From contig CANMML010000010.1 in NCBI GenBank assembly GCA_947499005.1, positions 1 through 64,000 of the forward strand: 64,000 nucleotides of DNA, written 5' to 3'. Every line of letters starts with the position of its first letter. Positions within the stretch are counted from its first letter, which is position 1. The DNA comes from an uncultured Aquimarina sp. (GTDB lineage: Bacteria; Bacteroidota; Bacteroidia; Flavobacteriales; Flavobacteriaceae). Of this stretch, positions 7,428 through 17,338 are shown in pieces. The position numbers were made by a program, and so were the translations under genes. The notes beneath the pieces were generated by a model that searched no databases, was not told the DNA's origin, and worked only from the letters and a program-made list of their open reading frames with translations.

Positions 7428-10400
7428 TTATTGATTCTTATAAAATTGTCTAGTTTCAGTGGCTGGAACAAAACCACCTATTGTACTTCCATCAACATCT
7501 ACATTTTGCACCTCTGTAAATGTCTTAATCAACCTACCAGCAGCATCATATTCAAACTTTGTCCCCATATTATTAGCTCCCAAAATAGAGATCAATTCAT
7601 CCCATTCATTATATACGTAACTAGTCATAGATGACTCTATAGGGTAAATACGTAAATCATCTATATAAAGTAAATCAGCATCATTTACACCACCAGAACC
7701 TGCACTTGTTATATTTAAATTAACAGCACTAGATGTAGAAGTATAATAGTTTAATTGTATCCAATCTCCAGCATACACTATCTCTTTTGAATTATATTGA
7801 ATTGGACTGTTATCCTTCAAAACAGATATATTATTAAAGCCAGATGTGTGTACCCACATTGAAATTTTATAGCTATCTGGCTCACTCAAATTAATCCCTA
7901 ATGAAGCATTGGGCTCAATACGTAAAGACTTGGCCCCAGAATGCGCATGTATACTAGAATAGCTTACTGCTGTTGAATGAGAACCGTTAAGGCTAACAGA
8001 ATGTGGTAAATTAGCACTATTATCAAAGTTCATATTTAACATCTTATTATAAGGCGCATTACAAACCGCCAACACCTTGCTATAGTTATCGCACATTAGA
8101 TTAGAGGCTCGATTGCCATTGATATCTTCTGTCTCTAAAGCACGCGACCAATCACTATACCTTTTAATCTCTGAAATTTTTTGCCAGCTTTCACTTTGTA
8201 AGTTGTCAAATTTATTAAAGTCTAAAGGGAATTTAAATTTATCACTTGATGCATTGAAAACATAACTACCATCTTGATTTAAATCTCCTTTCCAGACGTA
8301 ATTTTCATGCTTTCTCCATATATTACTTCCCCAATCTTTCCATGTTTGTATTTCTGCATCATATAACTTCCAACTATCTGTTGGAGAATCCCTAAAATAA
8401 GAATAAGTAGAAGCCCCTTGGCTTAACATATTTTTATTGGTTATATCATCTGCTTTACTACCCATAGATGGATATTTTCTAAAAGCAGGCTCACTAACAG
8501 ACTTCATCTCTAAACTATTACTAGAATAAGAATGCACTTCTTTTGCTTGCCCTGATATTGGATCGAAATTGTTGAATTCGGTGGTATAACTTATCCCGTT
8601 TTTAACCTCGGTACTGGATTTTAATAGGTTTGGGTATTTAACCCTTCTGGAATTGTTCACCATCCAATTAACATCTGTCTTTACAGTAATATCAGGTTGA
8701 ATTCCATTAAAAACAATATCGGTATCGGTATCATGTGAAAACTTATAGGATTGATACGATTCTGAAAAAGTTCCTAATCGATTAGGCAACTCTTCTGGTT
8801 CGTAATAGGTATTGGTAATCTTATTGAGAATCTGACCTTCTTTATTCTTACTCGTCACAGACAATAATTGTCCAACACAATTCAAATTATCCTTGATTTC
8901 ATAAGTTGAAATTTTTAAATTTTTATAAATCTCTCTTCGAACATTCTCATCTTGAGTAACCGTTTCCTTATCTGATACTTCATCTTGAAGAACATCCAAA
9001 CTATACAGATTTCCAAACCTTACTCCTCCAGATGTACCCTTTTCTTTCATCACATGATATTGATACACCGTTTCTTGGTAAACTTCATCATTTATAGGGT
9101 TAACTATTTCGTGTGTAGAATATTCATATAAAGGCCTAGGTGCTGGTAATTCGGTACTGTAAGGCACTTCTTTTTGAACATCTGGAGCGCTCGGTATATA
9201 ACTTACCCATCCTATCCCGTCTTTATGTTCTCCATATTTATAATTCGATTTAGAAGCCACTAAGTCAGAAATCACAGAAACACTTTTAGTTCGTATCCCT
9301 CCTCCTTCTCTATGAATAACACTGGCATCAATATCAAAATGAGCTGTTATATCTTTTATATCTTCATTTTGTTCAATAAAACCAACTCTTACACCTAGCT
9401 GAGTTGTTTCTACATCCTCCTCTAAGCTTACTAGAACAGATACTTTCGACCCCTCTACAGGATTTATTTGAGAAATAATAGCTCCTCCATTATACCTCCT
9501 ACGCTCAAGGGAATATTGTGGAACTGGGTGACCTAAAGTTTGATTATAAGCATGATGATAATTCATATACACATACACATCATCTCCTACTTGCAAATTA
9601 TAACTTGAATCTAATTCAAAATCAAGACTATATTCATCCTTATTTGTAACAGAAAACTCTTGATCAGATATTGTTCTAAAATCATGTTGCTCATATTCTA
9701 CTTGTATTTTACCTCCTTGAGGTGTTACAATTTCATCTAAAGACCACATTGCAGGATCATCATATTTATAACCCCATTCGTTAGCATGATTTGCATTATA
9801 ACGATAGTTATCATCATTGATATAACCAAACCTATATGGAGGCATAATCGTCGCATCTTGTTTTCCACCAAATCTAACAGCATCTAAAGTCAAACGCCCT
9901 TCATCTTCAGAACCCGTACCAGGAGTGCCTCTCACCAAAGAGTTCGTTGTTGTTTTATAATCTAAACAAATTACTTTAATGGCGTTATCTTTGATTGCTT
10001 GCCAATTATCGGACCAATCAAATACATTGTTTTTCAAATTATAGAAACTAACAACATCTTCTTTATTGGAGTTTGGATAACTGATTTCAACAGAACTTGG
10101 TGTATGATTAACTACATCCAAATTTGAGATATCATTTTCGTTTTTAACTAAAATCACTTTATCTAATCGAAGTGTTTTATGTTCTGGTATTACAAAACGT
10201 TCATGATAATCATGGCCACTTTGAGACTTACCTTGTAAATGCTCAACTGATTGATATCTCCAATACGGAGATCGATTATCCTCTCTTTCATTTTTCAAAA
10301 ATAATGCAGTGTGAGTACGTGTCTTTATCTTATTTATAAAATACTGTTGTTTTCGCCCTTTTGTCCATGTTTTGATATCTGGGTTTTCTGGGTCTTGTAA

Positions 10401-12725
10401 GTAATCTTTACCATATGGCCACTTCCACACATAATTATCTGACCATAATCCATACTCAAAACTCACCCAATATCCTAAATCTCCTTCATCAGCAACACCA
10501 TTGCCTCCGTCAATATAATCTGGCCCTGTAACTGCTGTCAATAACCAATGTGTTGCATATGGTTCTAATTGCCTCTTTTCAAAATAAGCTTTAAACTCAC
10601 CTGCTCCTTCATGAAATGGAGACATCCCATATGTCCTTGTAATTGTTTCATGGTTGTAAACAGGTAATGTATAATGGTATGTTTTTCCGTCAGGTGCCGT
10701 GATCGCAAAGGCACCTATACCATCTGATGGAGCAGTACTTCTATCAAAACCAATATTGTTAGAACTTATCAAGCCTATATCTGTACCATTAGAATTAGAA
10801 TCTAGTATTTCTTTATTTGTATAATAAGCTACATGATTAGATGCTTTAATTGTAGAATTCCCTGTAGAGCCTGTTTTAAAGTCATATATATCTTCTATTT
10901 TTTCAAAATTTACAGCCGTTTGTGCAGCATCAAACAAAACATTGCCGCTATTTAAATACGTCTTCACTTCATTGTCAAAACTGAAAACAGGCCTTCTGTA
11001 AAATTTAAAGTAAGATGGCATATCCTCTCTTTCATCTCCATTTAATGCATATTTAACTTCTGCATCCCATGGCATCTTCCTATTAGAAAGACCATATAGG
11101 TTACCACTCTCATTTAGTTTAGCATGAATACTTCCTCCTAAACCCTGAGCTTGAACATTATACTTATCATAAGAAGGAAACACAGGATTGTTGTTTAAAA
11201 TATTATACCTATCAGAGAAACTATAATTATCATCTAATGGTACCTCGTATATATCCATAAAGCTATCTACGTTAATAATTGAAGCATTGCAGTTACATGA
11301 AGAACATTCATCTCTTTTATAATTATGAATTTTTTCGTCTTTCTCTTCTTCAGAGAATGCCATGTCGTAATATCGCTTATCTGTATTCTTTATCCAACAA
11401 AAAATACTATATGTATTCCCATCTTTTAAAGGTTTATGAAAATTAAGAGGCCCATAAACGATATTATCTGTTCTATTTGCTGCAAAATATTTTACTTTTT
11501 GTTTTCCAAAAGACAAACTAAGAATACCTCCTCCAGGAATAGGTAAAATTATTGGTATTGTACTTGCACTATGGTTTACTGTATAATCACCTTGAGAAAT
11601 TGTATTGCTAAAATTCCTATTCGCCCCAATTCCAATACCCCCTGAAGATCTCAAATTTTTACCTCCTACTTTTGTTTTTTGTGATATTGATAAGGAATAC
11701 CCAACTCCTTGAGAAGAAATATTAACCCCTAATGAAGTTTTATTACCTGAATCGTCTCCTGCCGTAAAAGCTAAAGAGTAAGATCCATCTGTTGAAGCTC
11801 CAATACTAAAACCAGTCCCGTTTTTATCAAAATCAAAGCCAATTGAAGTACCAACATCTCCATTTGTGTTTACATTAACTCCCAATGACAGAACATCTGA
11901 AATCCCAATATTCACACCTACAGATGCACCAGATGTTCCTACACTACCACTAACACCAACTACGTCAGATATACCAACACCAACACTTACATGCCCTCCT
12001 AAACTTTGATTGCTGCCCCAAGAAACTCCTACTCCAACTGATACTCCCAATGAATACCCTAGAGTTATTGAATAAAACTCATCTTCTCTTCCTTCATCAT
12101 ATAAATATTCTGAAAGTAACGTTCGGTTATAATCATCCGGATATCCATTCACCGATCTATTAATCGCTCCAGGGTTTAGATTCCACCCCAGTCCAACCCA
12201 TGAAGCTTCTTGATCCATCGCAATCCCAGCATGGTAGGATAAAGCTATTGGATATCCTCCTTCTGGTGATGGCACATTCATCAACGGTAATACATACGTA
12301 AAATCCCCTGTTAACAAATTCACCATATCCGTAGCATCTACAGGCTCGAAACTTGCTGCTTCGGGTGCGTTTGGCCCATTATTGTTTGCTAAAACATTCC
12401 CGTATGGAGTGATGGTGGGTAGTAGTATTGTTAGTATTAAGAAAATTGCTGTGATTCTTAGCTTTGGGCTTGAAGACGGAAGTCCGAAGTCGGGAGTCTG
12501 CTGCTTGGAGTTCAAAGACCGGAGACCGGAGACCGAAGTCGGGAGTCCGAAGACGGAAGACGGGAGTTCGAAATTGGAAGTTTTGGGTCTGGAATCCGAA
12601 GCCTTAAATTTAATACCAAAAGACAGAAGATTCTTTATCCATATTCTTAAACTCTTTTTCTTAACTGATGAAAACATGTAATTTTCTTTTTTACTTAAAT
12701 TTTCATTGTTCCGAGTATTCCCCAT
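7428..12725 (-). CDS. Giant SpvB/YD-repeat-like surface protein, partner of the RHS protein
   Basis: A 1765-residue protein paired with the RHS gene in Bacteroidota. The hydrophobic export segment (ITAIFLILTILLPTITPYG, about 91-109) does not begin near the N-terminus: residues 43-89 are encoded by a repetitive DNA insert, so the true start may be ATG 12725 or the internal ATG at 12677 (MFSSVKKKSLRIW). The mature part opens with the typical NLLTGDFTYVLPLMNVP and SYHAGIAMDQEASWVGLGWN. A Gly/Ser/Val-rich beta segment spans about 219-405. A long SpvB-like beta region follows, with a jelly-roll-like module (about 1590-1715) and one YD repeat (FEYDAAGRLIKTFTEV) near the end. Together with the RHS protein it recalls the B/C shell of toxin complexes; that analogy is inference. 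Confidence 0.8.
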   Translation of the reverse strand: MGNTRNNENLSKKENYMFSSVKKKSLRIWIKNLLSFGIKFKASDSRPKTSNFELPSSVFGLPTSVSGLRSLNSKQQTPDFGLPSSSPKLRITAIFLILTILLPTITPYGNVLANNNGPNAPEAASFEPVDATDMVNLLTGDFTYVLPLMNVPSPEGGYPIALSYHAGIAMDQEASWVGLGWNLNPGAINRSVNGYPDDYNRTLLSEYLYDEGREDEFYSITLGYSLGVSVGVGVSWGSNQSLGGHVSVGVGISDVVGVSGSVGTSGASVGVNIGISDVLSLGVNVNTNGDVGTSIGFDFDKNGTGFSIGASTDGSYSLAFTAGDDSGNKTSLGVNISSQGVGYSLSISQKTKVGGKNLRSSGGIGIGANRNFSNTISQGDYTVNHSASTIPIILPIPGGGILSLSFGKQKVKYFAANRTDNIVYGPLNFHKPLKDGNTYSIFCWIKNTDKRYYDMAFSEEEKDEKIHNYKRDECSSCNCNASIINVDSFMDIYEVPLDDNYSFSDRYNILNNNPVFPSYDKYNVQAQGLGGSIHAKLNESGNLYGLSNRKMPWDAEVKYALNGDEREDMPSYFKFYRRPVFSFDNEVKTYLNSGNVLFDAAQTAVNFEKIEDIYDFKTGSTGNSTIKASNHVAYYTNKEILDSNSNGTDIGLISSNNIGFDRSTAPSDGIGAFAITAPDGKTYHYTLPVYNHETITRTYGMSPFHEGAGEFKAYFEKRQLEPYATHWLLTAVTGPDYIDGGNGVADEGDLGYWVSFEYGLWSDNYVWKWPYGKDYLQDPENPDIKTWTKGRKQQYFINKIKTRTHTALFLKNEREDNRSPYWRYQSVEHLQGKSQSGHDYHERFVIPEHKTLRLDKVILVKNENDISNLDVVNHTPSSVEISYPNSNKEDVVSFYNLKNNVFDWSDNWQAIKDNAIKVICLDYKTTTNSLVRGTPGTGSEDEGRLTLDAVRFGGKQDATIMPPYRFGYINDDNYRYNANHANEWGYKYDDPAMWSLDEIVTPQGGKIQVEYEQHDFRTISDQEFSVTNKDEYSLDFELDSSYNLQVGDDVYVYMNYHHAYNQTLGHPVPQYSLERRRYNGGAIISQINPVEGSKVSVLVSLEEDVETTQLGVRVGFIEQNEDIKDITAHFDIDASVIHREGGGIRTKSVSVISDLVASKSNYKYGEHKDGIGWVSYIPSAPDVQKEVPYSTELPAPRPLYEYSTHEIVNPINDEVYQETVYQYHVMKEKGTSGGVRFGNLYSLDVLQDEVSDKETVTQDENVRREIYKNLKISTYEIKDNLNCVGQLLSVTSKNKEGQILNKITNTYYEPEELPNRLGTFSESYQSYKFSHDTDTDIVFNGIQPDITVKTDVNWMVNNSRRVKYPNLLKSSTEVKNGISYTTEFNNFDPISGQAKEVHSYSSNSLEMKSVSEPAFRKYPSMGSKADDITNKNMLSQGASTYSYFRDSPTDSWKLYDAEIQTWKDWGSNIWRKHENYVWKGDLNQDGSYVFNASSDKFKFPLDFNKFDNLQSESWQKISEIKRYSDWSRALETEDINGNRASNLMCDNYSKVLAVCNAPYNKMLNMNFDNSANLPHSVSLNGSHSTAVSYSSIHAHSGAKSLRIEPNASLGINLSEPDSYKISMWVHTSGFNNISVLKDNSPIQYNSKEIVYAGDWIQLNYYTSTSSAVNLNITSAGSGGVNDADLLYIDDLRIYPIESSMTSYVYNEWDELISILGANNMGTKFEYDAAGRLIKTFTEVQNVDVDGSTIGGFVPATETRQFYKNQ
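12456..12600. repeat. GAAGACGG/GGGAGTC repeat inserted in a coding region
   Basis: A purine-rich low-complexity stretch built of variants of GAAGTCGGGAGTCCGAAGACG. It lies inside the first giant gene, in frame, and encodes residues 43-89, a Ser/Pro-rich segment with repeated FGLP words that separates a basic N-terminus from the hydrophobic export segment. The base composition is unlike the AT-rich surroundings. A second tract of the same words lies outside genes at 13288-13330, where it abuts a copy of the ~180 bp repeat. Confidence 0.7.
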
Positions 12726-13287
12726 ATCTTTTACTTCTTTAGAACTTTTGATCTTTACTTTTATTTAAACACGAGAGACTTTCATTACTATGTAATTTCT
12801 TACATATTGAGCCTTAGACTTCAACTAATGAATTTTCAATCTGAATTCTCATTTTAACTTAAGTACCGCCGTTTAAACTTTTTTAAAATAATAGCCATAT
12901 AACGTTAATCATATAGCTTTTTCACCTACCAAGACTCCTTCTTATTTTCAAATAATAAGAACCTTGAACCGGCCACAAACATACTGGTACGAAAATTAAA
13001 CATATTTTTTGGATATAAAAAAATAGAAGAAAAAACTTTTATTAACAATATTTTACATAATTCTAATCAGAATAATTTCAATATTATCTCACACAACAAA
13101 TACTTATAAACAACTATATATCAAAACTTAACAAACAAGAAAACAAAACTCTAACTATTTCCATGTAAAGCTTTTTCTGAATATTTCTTTAAAAAAGTAT
13201 CTCTAAATTATAGGTATCAAGTGTGATCTACAATCTTAAAACCTGCTAAAAAACTCTATTTCTGGTTACATTGAGCGATGAAAATTA
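12726..13287. other. Gene-free upstream region of the RHS operon
   Basis: AT-rich and without a credible reading frame on either strand. It must hold the promoter of the leftward four-gene operon, but I see no convincing TAnnTTTG element with a -33 partner. The only structure noted is a small inverted repeat at 12939-12961 (TTCTTATT and AATAAGAA, 7-base spacer). Confidence 0.5.
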
Positions 13288-13423
13288 GAAGTTGGGAGAC
13301 CGAAGACGGGAGACGGGAGACTGGAGACTGACAGTATTGCCCAATAGTGAAAAAGCGCAAAGTCGTGAGACATTTGCAGCAGCTTTATTGTTTTATTATT
13401 TATGCTTTGACTTTGTAAAGCGG
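13288..13423. repeat. Junction of two repeat families
   Basis: Bases 13288-13330 carry GGGAGACCGAAGACGGGAGA-type words, the same family as the insert in the giant gene. They run directly into a 5'-truncated copy (13329-13423) of the ~180 bp repeat of 1088-2127, in the same orientation, beginning TGACAGTATTGCCCAATAGT and ending CTTTGTAAAGCGG. That variant ending (TTTGTAAAGCGG) matches the copy at 1487-1664 best. The rest up to clpS (13424-13522) holds nothing recognisable. Confidence 0.75.
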
Positions 13424-13522
13424 TGACTAAGAATTACATCATTTTTTACTCACCAAAAAGCAGAGAACAAAATAAGATATCTATCCAATTAATCTTAAGA
13501 GGATTTAACTATACTAAACTTT

Positions 13523-13792
13523 TTAATGAATCTCGGCACTAAGACCTGCATCTAATAGCGCACTACATTGCGGAACTAGTTTTTTATACTCCCCTGTTTT
13601 TACACCTGCTTTACCCGTATAATGTACAAGCATGGCACATTGCTCTGCTTGTAAGGGTTCATGATCACATACTCTTATCAATGTATCAATTACATGGTCA
13701 AAAGTATTTACATCGTCATTGAACAAAATGATTTGGTTTTCTTTGTCAAGCGAAGTGCCTACTTTTTCTAATTCTTGTACATCCGTATTCAT
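13523..13792 (-). CDS. clpS: ATP-dependent Clp protease adaptor ClpS
   Basis: ClpS binds proteins with N-degron residues and hands them to ClpA/ClpP in the cytoplasm. The 89 residues contain the core ILFNDDVNTFDHVIDTLIRV (about 23-42), with the conserved NDD...F...V that binds N-terminal residues, then QAEQCAMLVHYTGKAGV with the HxxGKA-type motif, and a C-terminal helix. The length is normal. The start at 13792 leaves a 22-residue flexible N-terminus, which is usual. The gene is last of a leftward run after prmA, with a 34-base gap. Confidence 0.93.
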   Translation of the reverse strand: MNTDVQELEKVGTSLDKENQIILFNDDVNTFDHVIDTLIRVCDHEPLQAEQCAMLVHYTGKAGVKTGEYKKLVPQCSALLDAGLSAEIH

Positions 13793-13826
13793 AGCAATAA
13801 TATTTGTAGTACTACAAAATTATATA

Positions 13827-14660
13827 TTATAGTTGATAGCGAAGTGCTACCCACTTATTTTTAACTTTTTTATTAATAAAATTCATCTGTTTTTTTACTA
13901 CCGCATCATTAATTATAGGAATATCTTCTTCATAAAAACCGCTTAGCAAGAGTATTCCATCAGCGGATAACCGTTTTATATAAGCGCTCATATCTTGTAA
14001 TAAAATATTCCTATTGATATTAGCAATTATAACATCGTATGTTTGATTTTTTAACAAATTGGCTCCTCCTTCATATACAGAAACAGCAGTACAGTCATTT
14101 CGCTCTATATTTTCAAGGCTATTTAAATAACACCAATTATCTATATCTATAGCATCTACTGTTTTTGCGCCTCTTTTTTCTGCTAAAATCCCTAATACAG
14201 CTGTACCACATCCCATATCTAATACGCTCTTTCCTTCCAAATCCAACTCTAACAAATGTTGAATCATCATGTGTGTAGTAGCATGGTGTCCGGTTCCAAA
14301 AGACATTTTAGGTTCAATTACGATATCGTATTTGGAAGCTGGAATTTCGTGAAATGGAGCTCTAACCGTACAAATATCGTCTACGGTAATTGGTTCAAAA
14401 TTACTTTCCCATTCCTTATTCCAATTGACTTGTTCTATATTTTTATAATCGTAACTGATCTTAAATTCTGTACTTTCCAAGATAAATACGTCATCAAGAA
14501 TATGGTTATTCCAATCTTGCTCTTGAATATAGGCCTCTATTCCATCTTCGGTTTCCACAAAACTTTCAAAACCTACTTCTGCTAATTGAGCAATTAGTAT
14601 ATCACTGGCAGGTTGTAATGGTTCCACTTTAAATGTATAACCGATATAAGAAAACTCCAT
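13827..14660 (-). CDS. prmA: Ribosomal protein L11 methyltransferase
   Basis: PrmA trimethylates ribosomal protein L11 with S-adenosylmethionine. The 277-residue protein has an N-terminal substrate-recognition domain (1-~95), a linker with the PrmA signature MSFGTGHHATTHMM (about 119-132), and a Rossmann methyltransferase domain with motif I VLDMGCGTAVLGILA, an acidic ribose-binding end (DAIDIDNW) and the catalytic-loop equivalent IIANINRNIL. The length matches the shorter Bacteroidota form. The start at MEFSYIGYTF is the first Met. It sits between comEC and clpS on the same strand, with a 66-base gap from comEC. Confidence 0.95.
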   Translation of the reverse strand: MEFSYIGYTFKVEPLQPASDILIAQLAEVGFESFVETEDGIEAYIQEQDWNNHILDDVFILESTEFKISYDYKNIEQVNWNKEWESNFEPITVDDICTVRAPFHEIPASKYDIVIEPKMSFGTGHHATTHMMIQHLLELDLEGKSVLDMGCGTAVLGILAEKRGAKTVDAIDIDNWCYLNSLENIERNDCTAVSVYEGGANLLKNQTYDVIIANINRNILLQDMSAYIKRLSADGILLLSGFYEEDIPIINDAVVKKQMNFINKKVKNKWVALRYQL

Positions 14661-14726
14661 AAAATAAATAATTTCCGCAAAGATACTTTTTTAAAAAGGC
14701 TAAGTAAACATATACTTAAATTCAAT

Positions 14727-16709
14727 TTAGTTTAACCTGAACTCATATGCGCCTTTCTCTTTCATATCCCAAATCGAAATATGATGTTTTTCACAGGTTT
14801 CTTTATATATCTCTTTTAAATATGATTTATTCTTTGAAGTAAAAATGACTAAAGCTGGTGATTCCTTAATTAGACGTTCCATATTTAACTTCGCATAATT
14901 ATCAACAATATATACTCTTCCTTTTTTACTCTTGAAGCAGCATTCTTCATCTAATATTTGAATCGGCAACCCGAAAACTAAAACACTATTCTTTATTTTT
15001 TCTAATTGAATACTTTCAAAAGATGTTACTTTCGACCATTGATTTAAAAATCGAAGTTGTTTTTCTTCCTTATCTGAATTCGAATACAGTCTCAACTTTT
15101 CACCGACTCTATCTACAAAAAACAATGCTCCTTTTTCTTCTAAAAACCAAAGACTTAGCTTCTGAGAAGAATTCAAATGATTAATGATTAAATAAACCAG
15201 TATTAGATTGGCACTTAAAACTACTTTCCAAAATTTCATCTTAGAAACATAGGTATGATACAATACAAACCCTAATATGGAATAGATTATAAATACTCCT
15301 ACTCCATCTAATTTTAATTCTTTGAGGATGGTATTTTCAAAACTTGAAATCCATGTAATATAGTCCAAAAACAGATGCATTATTGCTTCATAGCACCACA
15401 CCAACCCTTTCATTTCAAAAGATAATTGAGCTAAAACCACAAAAATCACAGAACATACAAATATAAATGGCAACACTACTAACACAGGAATATTGGCTAT
15501 TAGAAATAGTGTTGGAAATTGATGGAAGTAATGAATTAAAAGAGGTAACAAACCTAATTGCGCAAAAGTAGTAACTCCTATTAACTGCCATAATTTTAGC
15601 ATCCAATATCTTTTGGGTAACCAGAGACGCTTCCAAAGAGGCATCCCTATGATTATTGAAAGTACAGCCATTACACTTAATTGAAACCCAACATCTCTTA
15701 CTATGATAGGGTCAATCATTAAGATCGTAAAAACAAAAAGTAATAGAACATCTAATGGGTGTTGCTCTCTTTTAAGTTTGGAACTCAATTCGAACATAGA
15801 AAACATAAGTGTTGCTCTCACTACAGAAATAGAGGCTCCTACCAAAATTGCAAAAGCCCAAAGAAGCAATATAATCAATATGGATTTTAACCATCGATAC
15901 TTATAACCGTACCATATATTTCTAAAAAGCAAGAGTAATATCTGGTGCAACATACCAACATGCAAGCCTGAGATAGCCAATATGTGCATCAAACCAGCAT
16001 TTTTAAAACACTGTTTCATTTGAACATCTATACTCGTTCGATCTCCTAAAACGAAAGCTTTAACGAAACTGGCTACAGCATCTGAAAGAGAATGCTTTTC
16101 TATATTTTTAATTAATGTAGTACGAAACCTTTTCATCAAACCAATCCAAGAAGGACTAACAGACAATTGGATAGGGGTTTTTCTAACATACATTTTATGA
16201 GTAATATGCTGAGCGGTTAAATAATTAAAATACCCATCTGCATAAGGCTTATTAAGTTCTTGTAATGGGTAAAGCTTATTGTAACTTAAATATTGCTTCC
16301 CAATTTCTAATCCCTCTAAATCTTTTGGCATGTAAACTAACCCAATCAGATCAATTTCATTACGATTATAGGATCTCCATTTAACTTTATAAACGGTCGT
16401 AGTGTCAAAATTTCGAAAAACATTAAGCACCTCGAACACCAAAAGTGATTGCTCTTTAGAAATTTTCGAAGCCTGTTTGGTTAAATTATATTCGTGTAAG
16501 TAAACTCTAGCGCTTCCTAAACAAAAGAATAAGGATACCATTGAAAATAGTATAATCCATTTCTTTTTTGATACTACAAGTAGCATTAATAATATCAAAA
16601 AACAAGAGATGATAACATATCCATCATGTAAAGGGGATACATATATACCTATTACAAATGATAGACATATTACTACGAATACATAATTTATTGAAAATAG
16701 AGACTTCAT
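14727..16709 (-). CDS. comEC: ComEC/Rec2-family competence channel, without metallo-beta-lactamase domain
   Basis: ComEC forms the inner-membrane channel for DNA uptake in naturally competent bacteria. The 660 residues start with two or three transmembrane helices and a DUF4131-like soluble domain (about 60-200), followed by the competence domain with AFVLGDRT and the signature MHILAISGLHVGMLHQIL (about 242-259) and roughly eight further helices. The last ~150 residues (from about 510) lack the HxHxDH metal site of the C-terminal nuclease-like domain of longer ComEC proteins. So this is a two-domain form, as in many Bacteroidota. It follows nadD with a 46-base gap. Confidence 0.88.
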   Translation of the reverse strand: MKSLFSINYVFVVICLSFVIGIYVSPLHDGYVIISCFLILLMLLVVSKKKWIILFSMVSLFFCLGSARVYLHEYNLTKQASKISKEQSLLVFEVLNVFRNFDTTTVYKVKWRSYNRNEIDLIGLVYMPKDLEGLEIGKQYLSYNKLYPLQELNKPYADGYFNYLTAQHITHKMYVRKTPIQLSVSPSWIGLMKRFRTTLIKNIEKHSLSDAVASFVKAFVLGDRTSIDVQMKQCFKNAGLMHILAISGLHVGMLHQILLLLFRNIWYGYKYRWLKSILIILLLWAFAILVGASISVVRATLMFSMFELSSKLKREQHPLDVLLLFVFTILMIDPIIVRDVGFQLSVMAVLSIIIGMPLWKRLWLPKRYWMLKLWQLIGVTTFAQLGLLPLLIHYFHQFPTLFLIANIPVLVVLPFIFVCSVIFVVLAQLSFEMKGLVWCYEAIMHLFLDYITWISSFENTILKELKLDGVGVFIIYSILGFVLYHTYVSKMKFWKVVLSANLILVYLIINHLNSSQKLSLWFLEEKGALFFVDRVGEKLRLYSNSDKEEKQLRFLNQWSKVTSFESIQLEKIKNSVLVFGLPIQILDEECCFKSKKGRVYIVDNYAKLNMERLIKESPALVIFTSKNKSYLKEIYKETCEKHHISIWDMKEKGAYEFRLN

Positions 16710-16755
16710 AACCTAAGATGGCTATGAAATTAATAAACTGTTTTTAAATAAAGGG

Positions 16756-17337
16756 TTAATTATAGAAATTCATCTTATCTATATATTCCCAAACTTTCGA
16801 ATGTAACAATGGGCGAATCCCTTTTTTACTTTGAATTGATTTGCGAATAAATGTAGATGAAATCTCCATGACAGGAGCATCTACTTTAAGGATTTTAGGG
16901 TGATTTTTAAATTGATCCGGGACTTGTCCTACAGATATTCTAGGATATACATAGACCTGATAATCTTCCAGAATTGCTTCATAGTTCTTCCATTTATGAA
17001 GGCTTTTTAAGTTATCCATCCCCATGATTAAAGAAAAATCTGTCTGAGGAAATCGTTCTTGCAAATGAACCAATGTATCTATAGTATAATTGGGCTGCTC
17101 TAATTTGAATTCAATATCAGATGGTCCGATTTTATGGTAATCTTCTGTTGCAAGTCGAACCATTTCAAATCGATCGTAATTATTTAATAGGGATTGTTTC
17201 TTTTTGAAAGGATTATGAGGAGTAACCACCATCCAAACTTCATCCATATCGGTAAATTCTACCATATGGTTTGCTATAGTAAGATGTCCTACATGTATGG
17301 GATTAAAAGTACCAAAGTATAAACCTACCTTTCGCAT
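16756..17337 (-). CDS. nadD: Nicotinate-nucleotide adenylyltransferase
   Basis: NadD makes nicotinate adenine dinucleotide from nicotinate mononucleotide and ATP in NAD synthesis. The 193 residues have the nucleotidyltransferase motif GLYFGTFNPIHVGHLTIA (6-23, with the HxGH core) and the C-terminal ISSTFIRKSI motif (about 161-170). MGMDNLKSLHKWKNYE in the middle is also characteristic of NadD. The length is normal. The start lies one base after the gmk stop, in the leftward yicC-gmk-nadD group. Confidence 0.96.
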   Translation of the reverse strand: MRKVGLYFGTFNPIHVGHLTIANHMVEFTDMDEVWMVVTPHNPFKKKQSLLNNYDRFEMVRLATEDYHKIGPSDIEFKLEQPNYTIDTLVHLQERFPQTDFSLIMGMDNLKSLHKWKNYEAILEDYQVYVYPRISVGQVPDQFKNHPKILKVDAPVMEISSTFIRKSIQSKKGIRPLLHSKVWEYIDKMNFYN

Positions 17338-17338
17338 A

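Noticed and set aside
12382..12681. 99-residue plus-strand reading frame
   Set aside because: It is the antisense of the repeat insert and export segment of the giant gene; its repetitive sequence reflects the DNA repeat.
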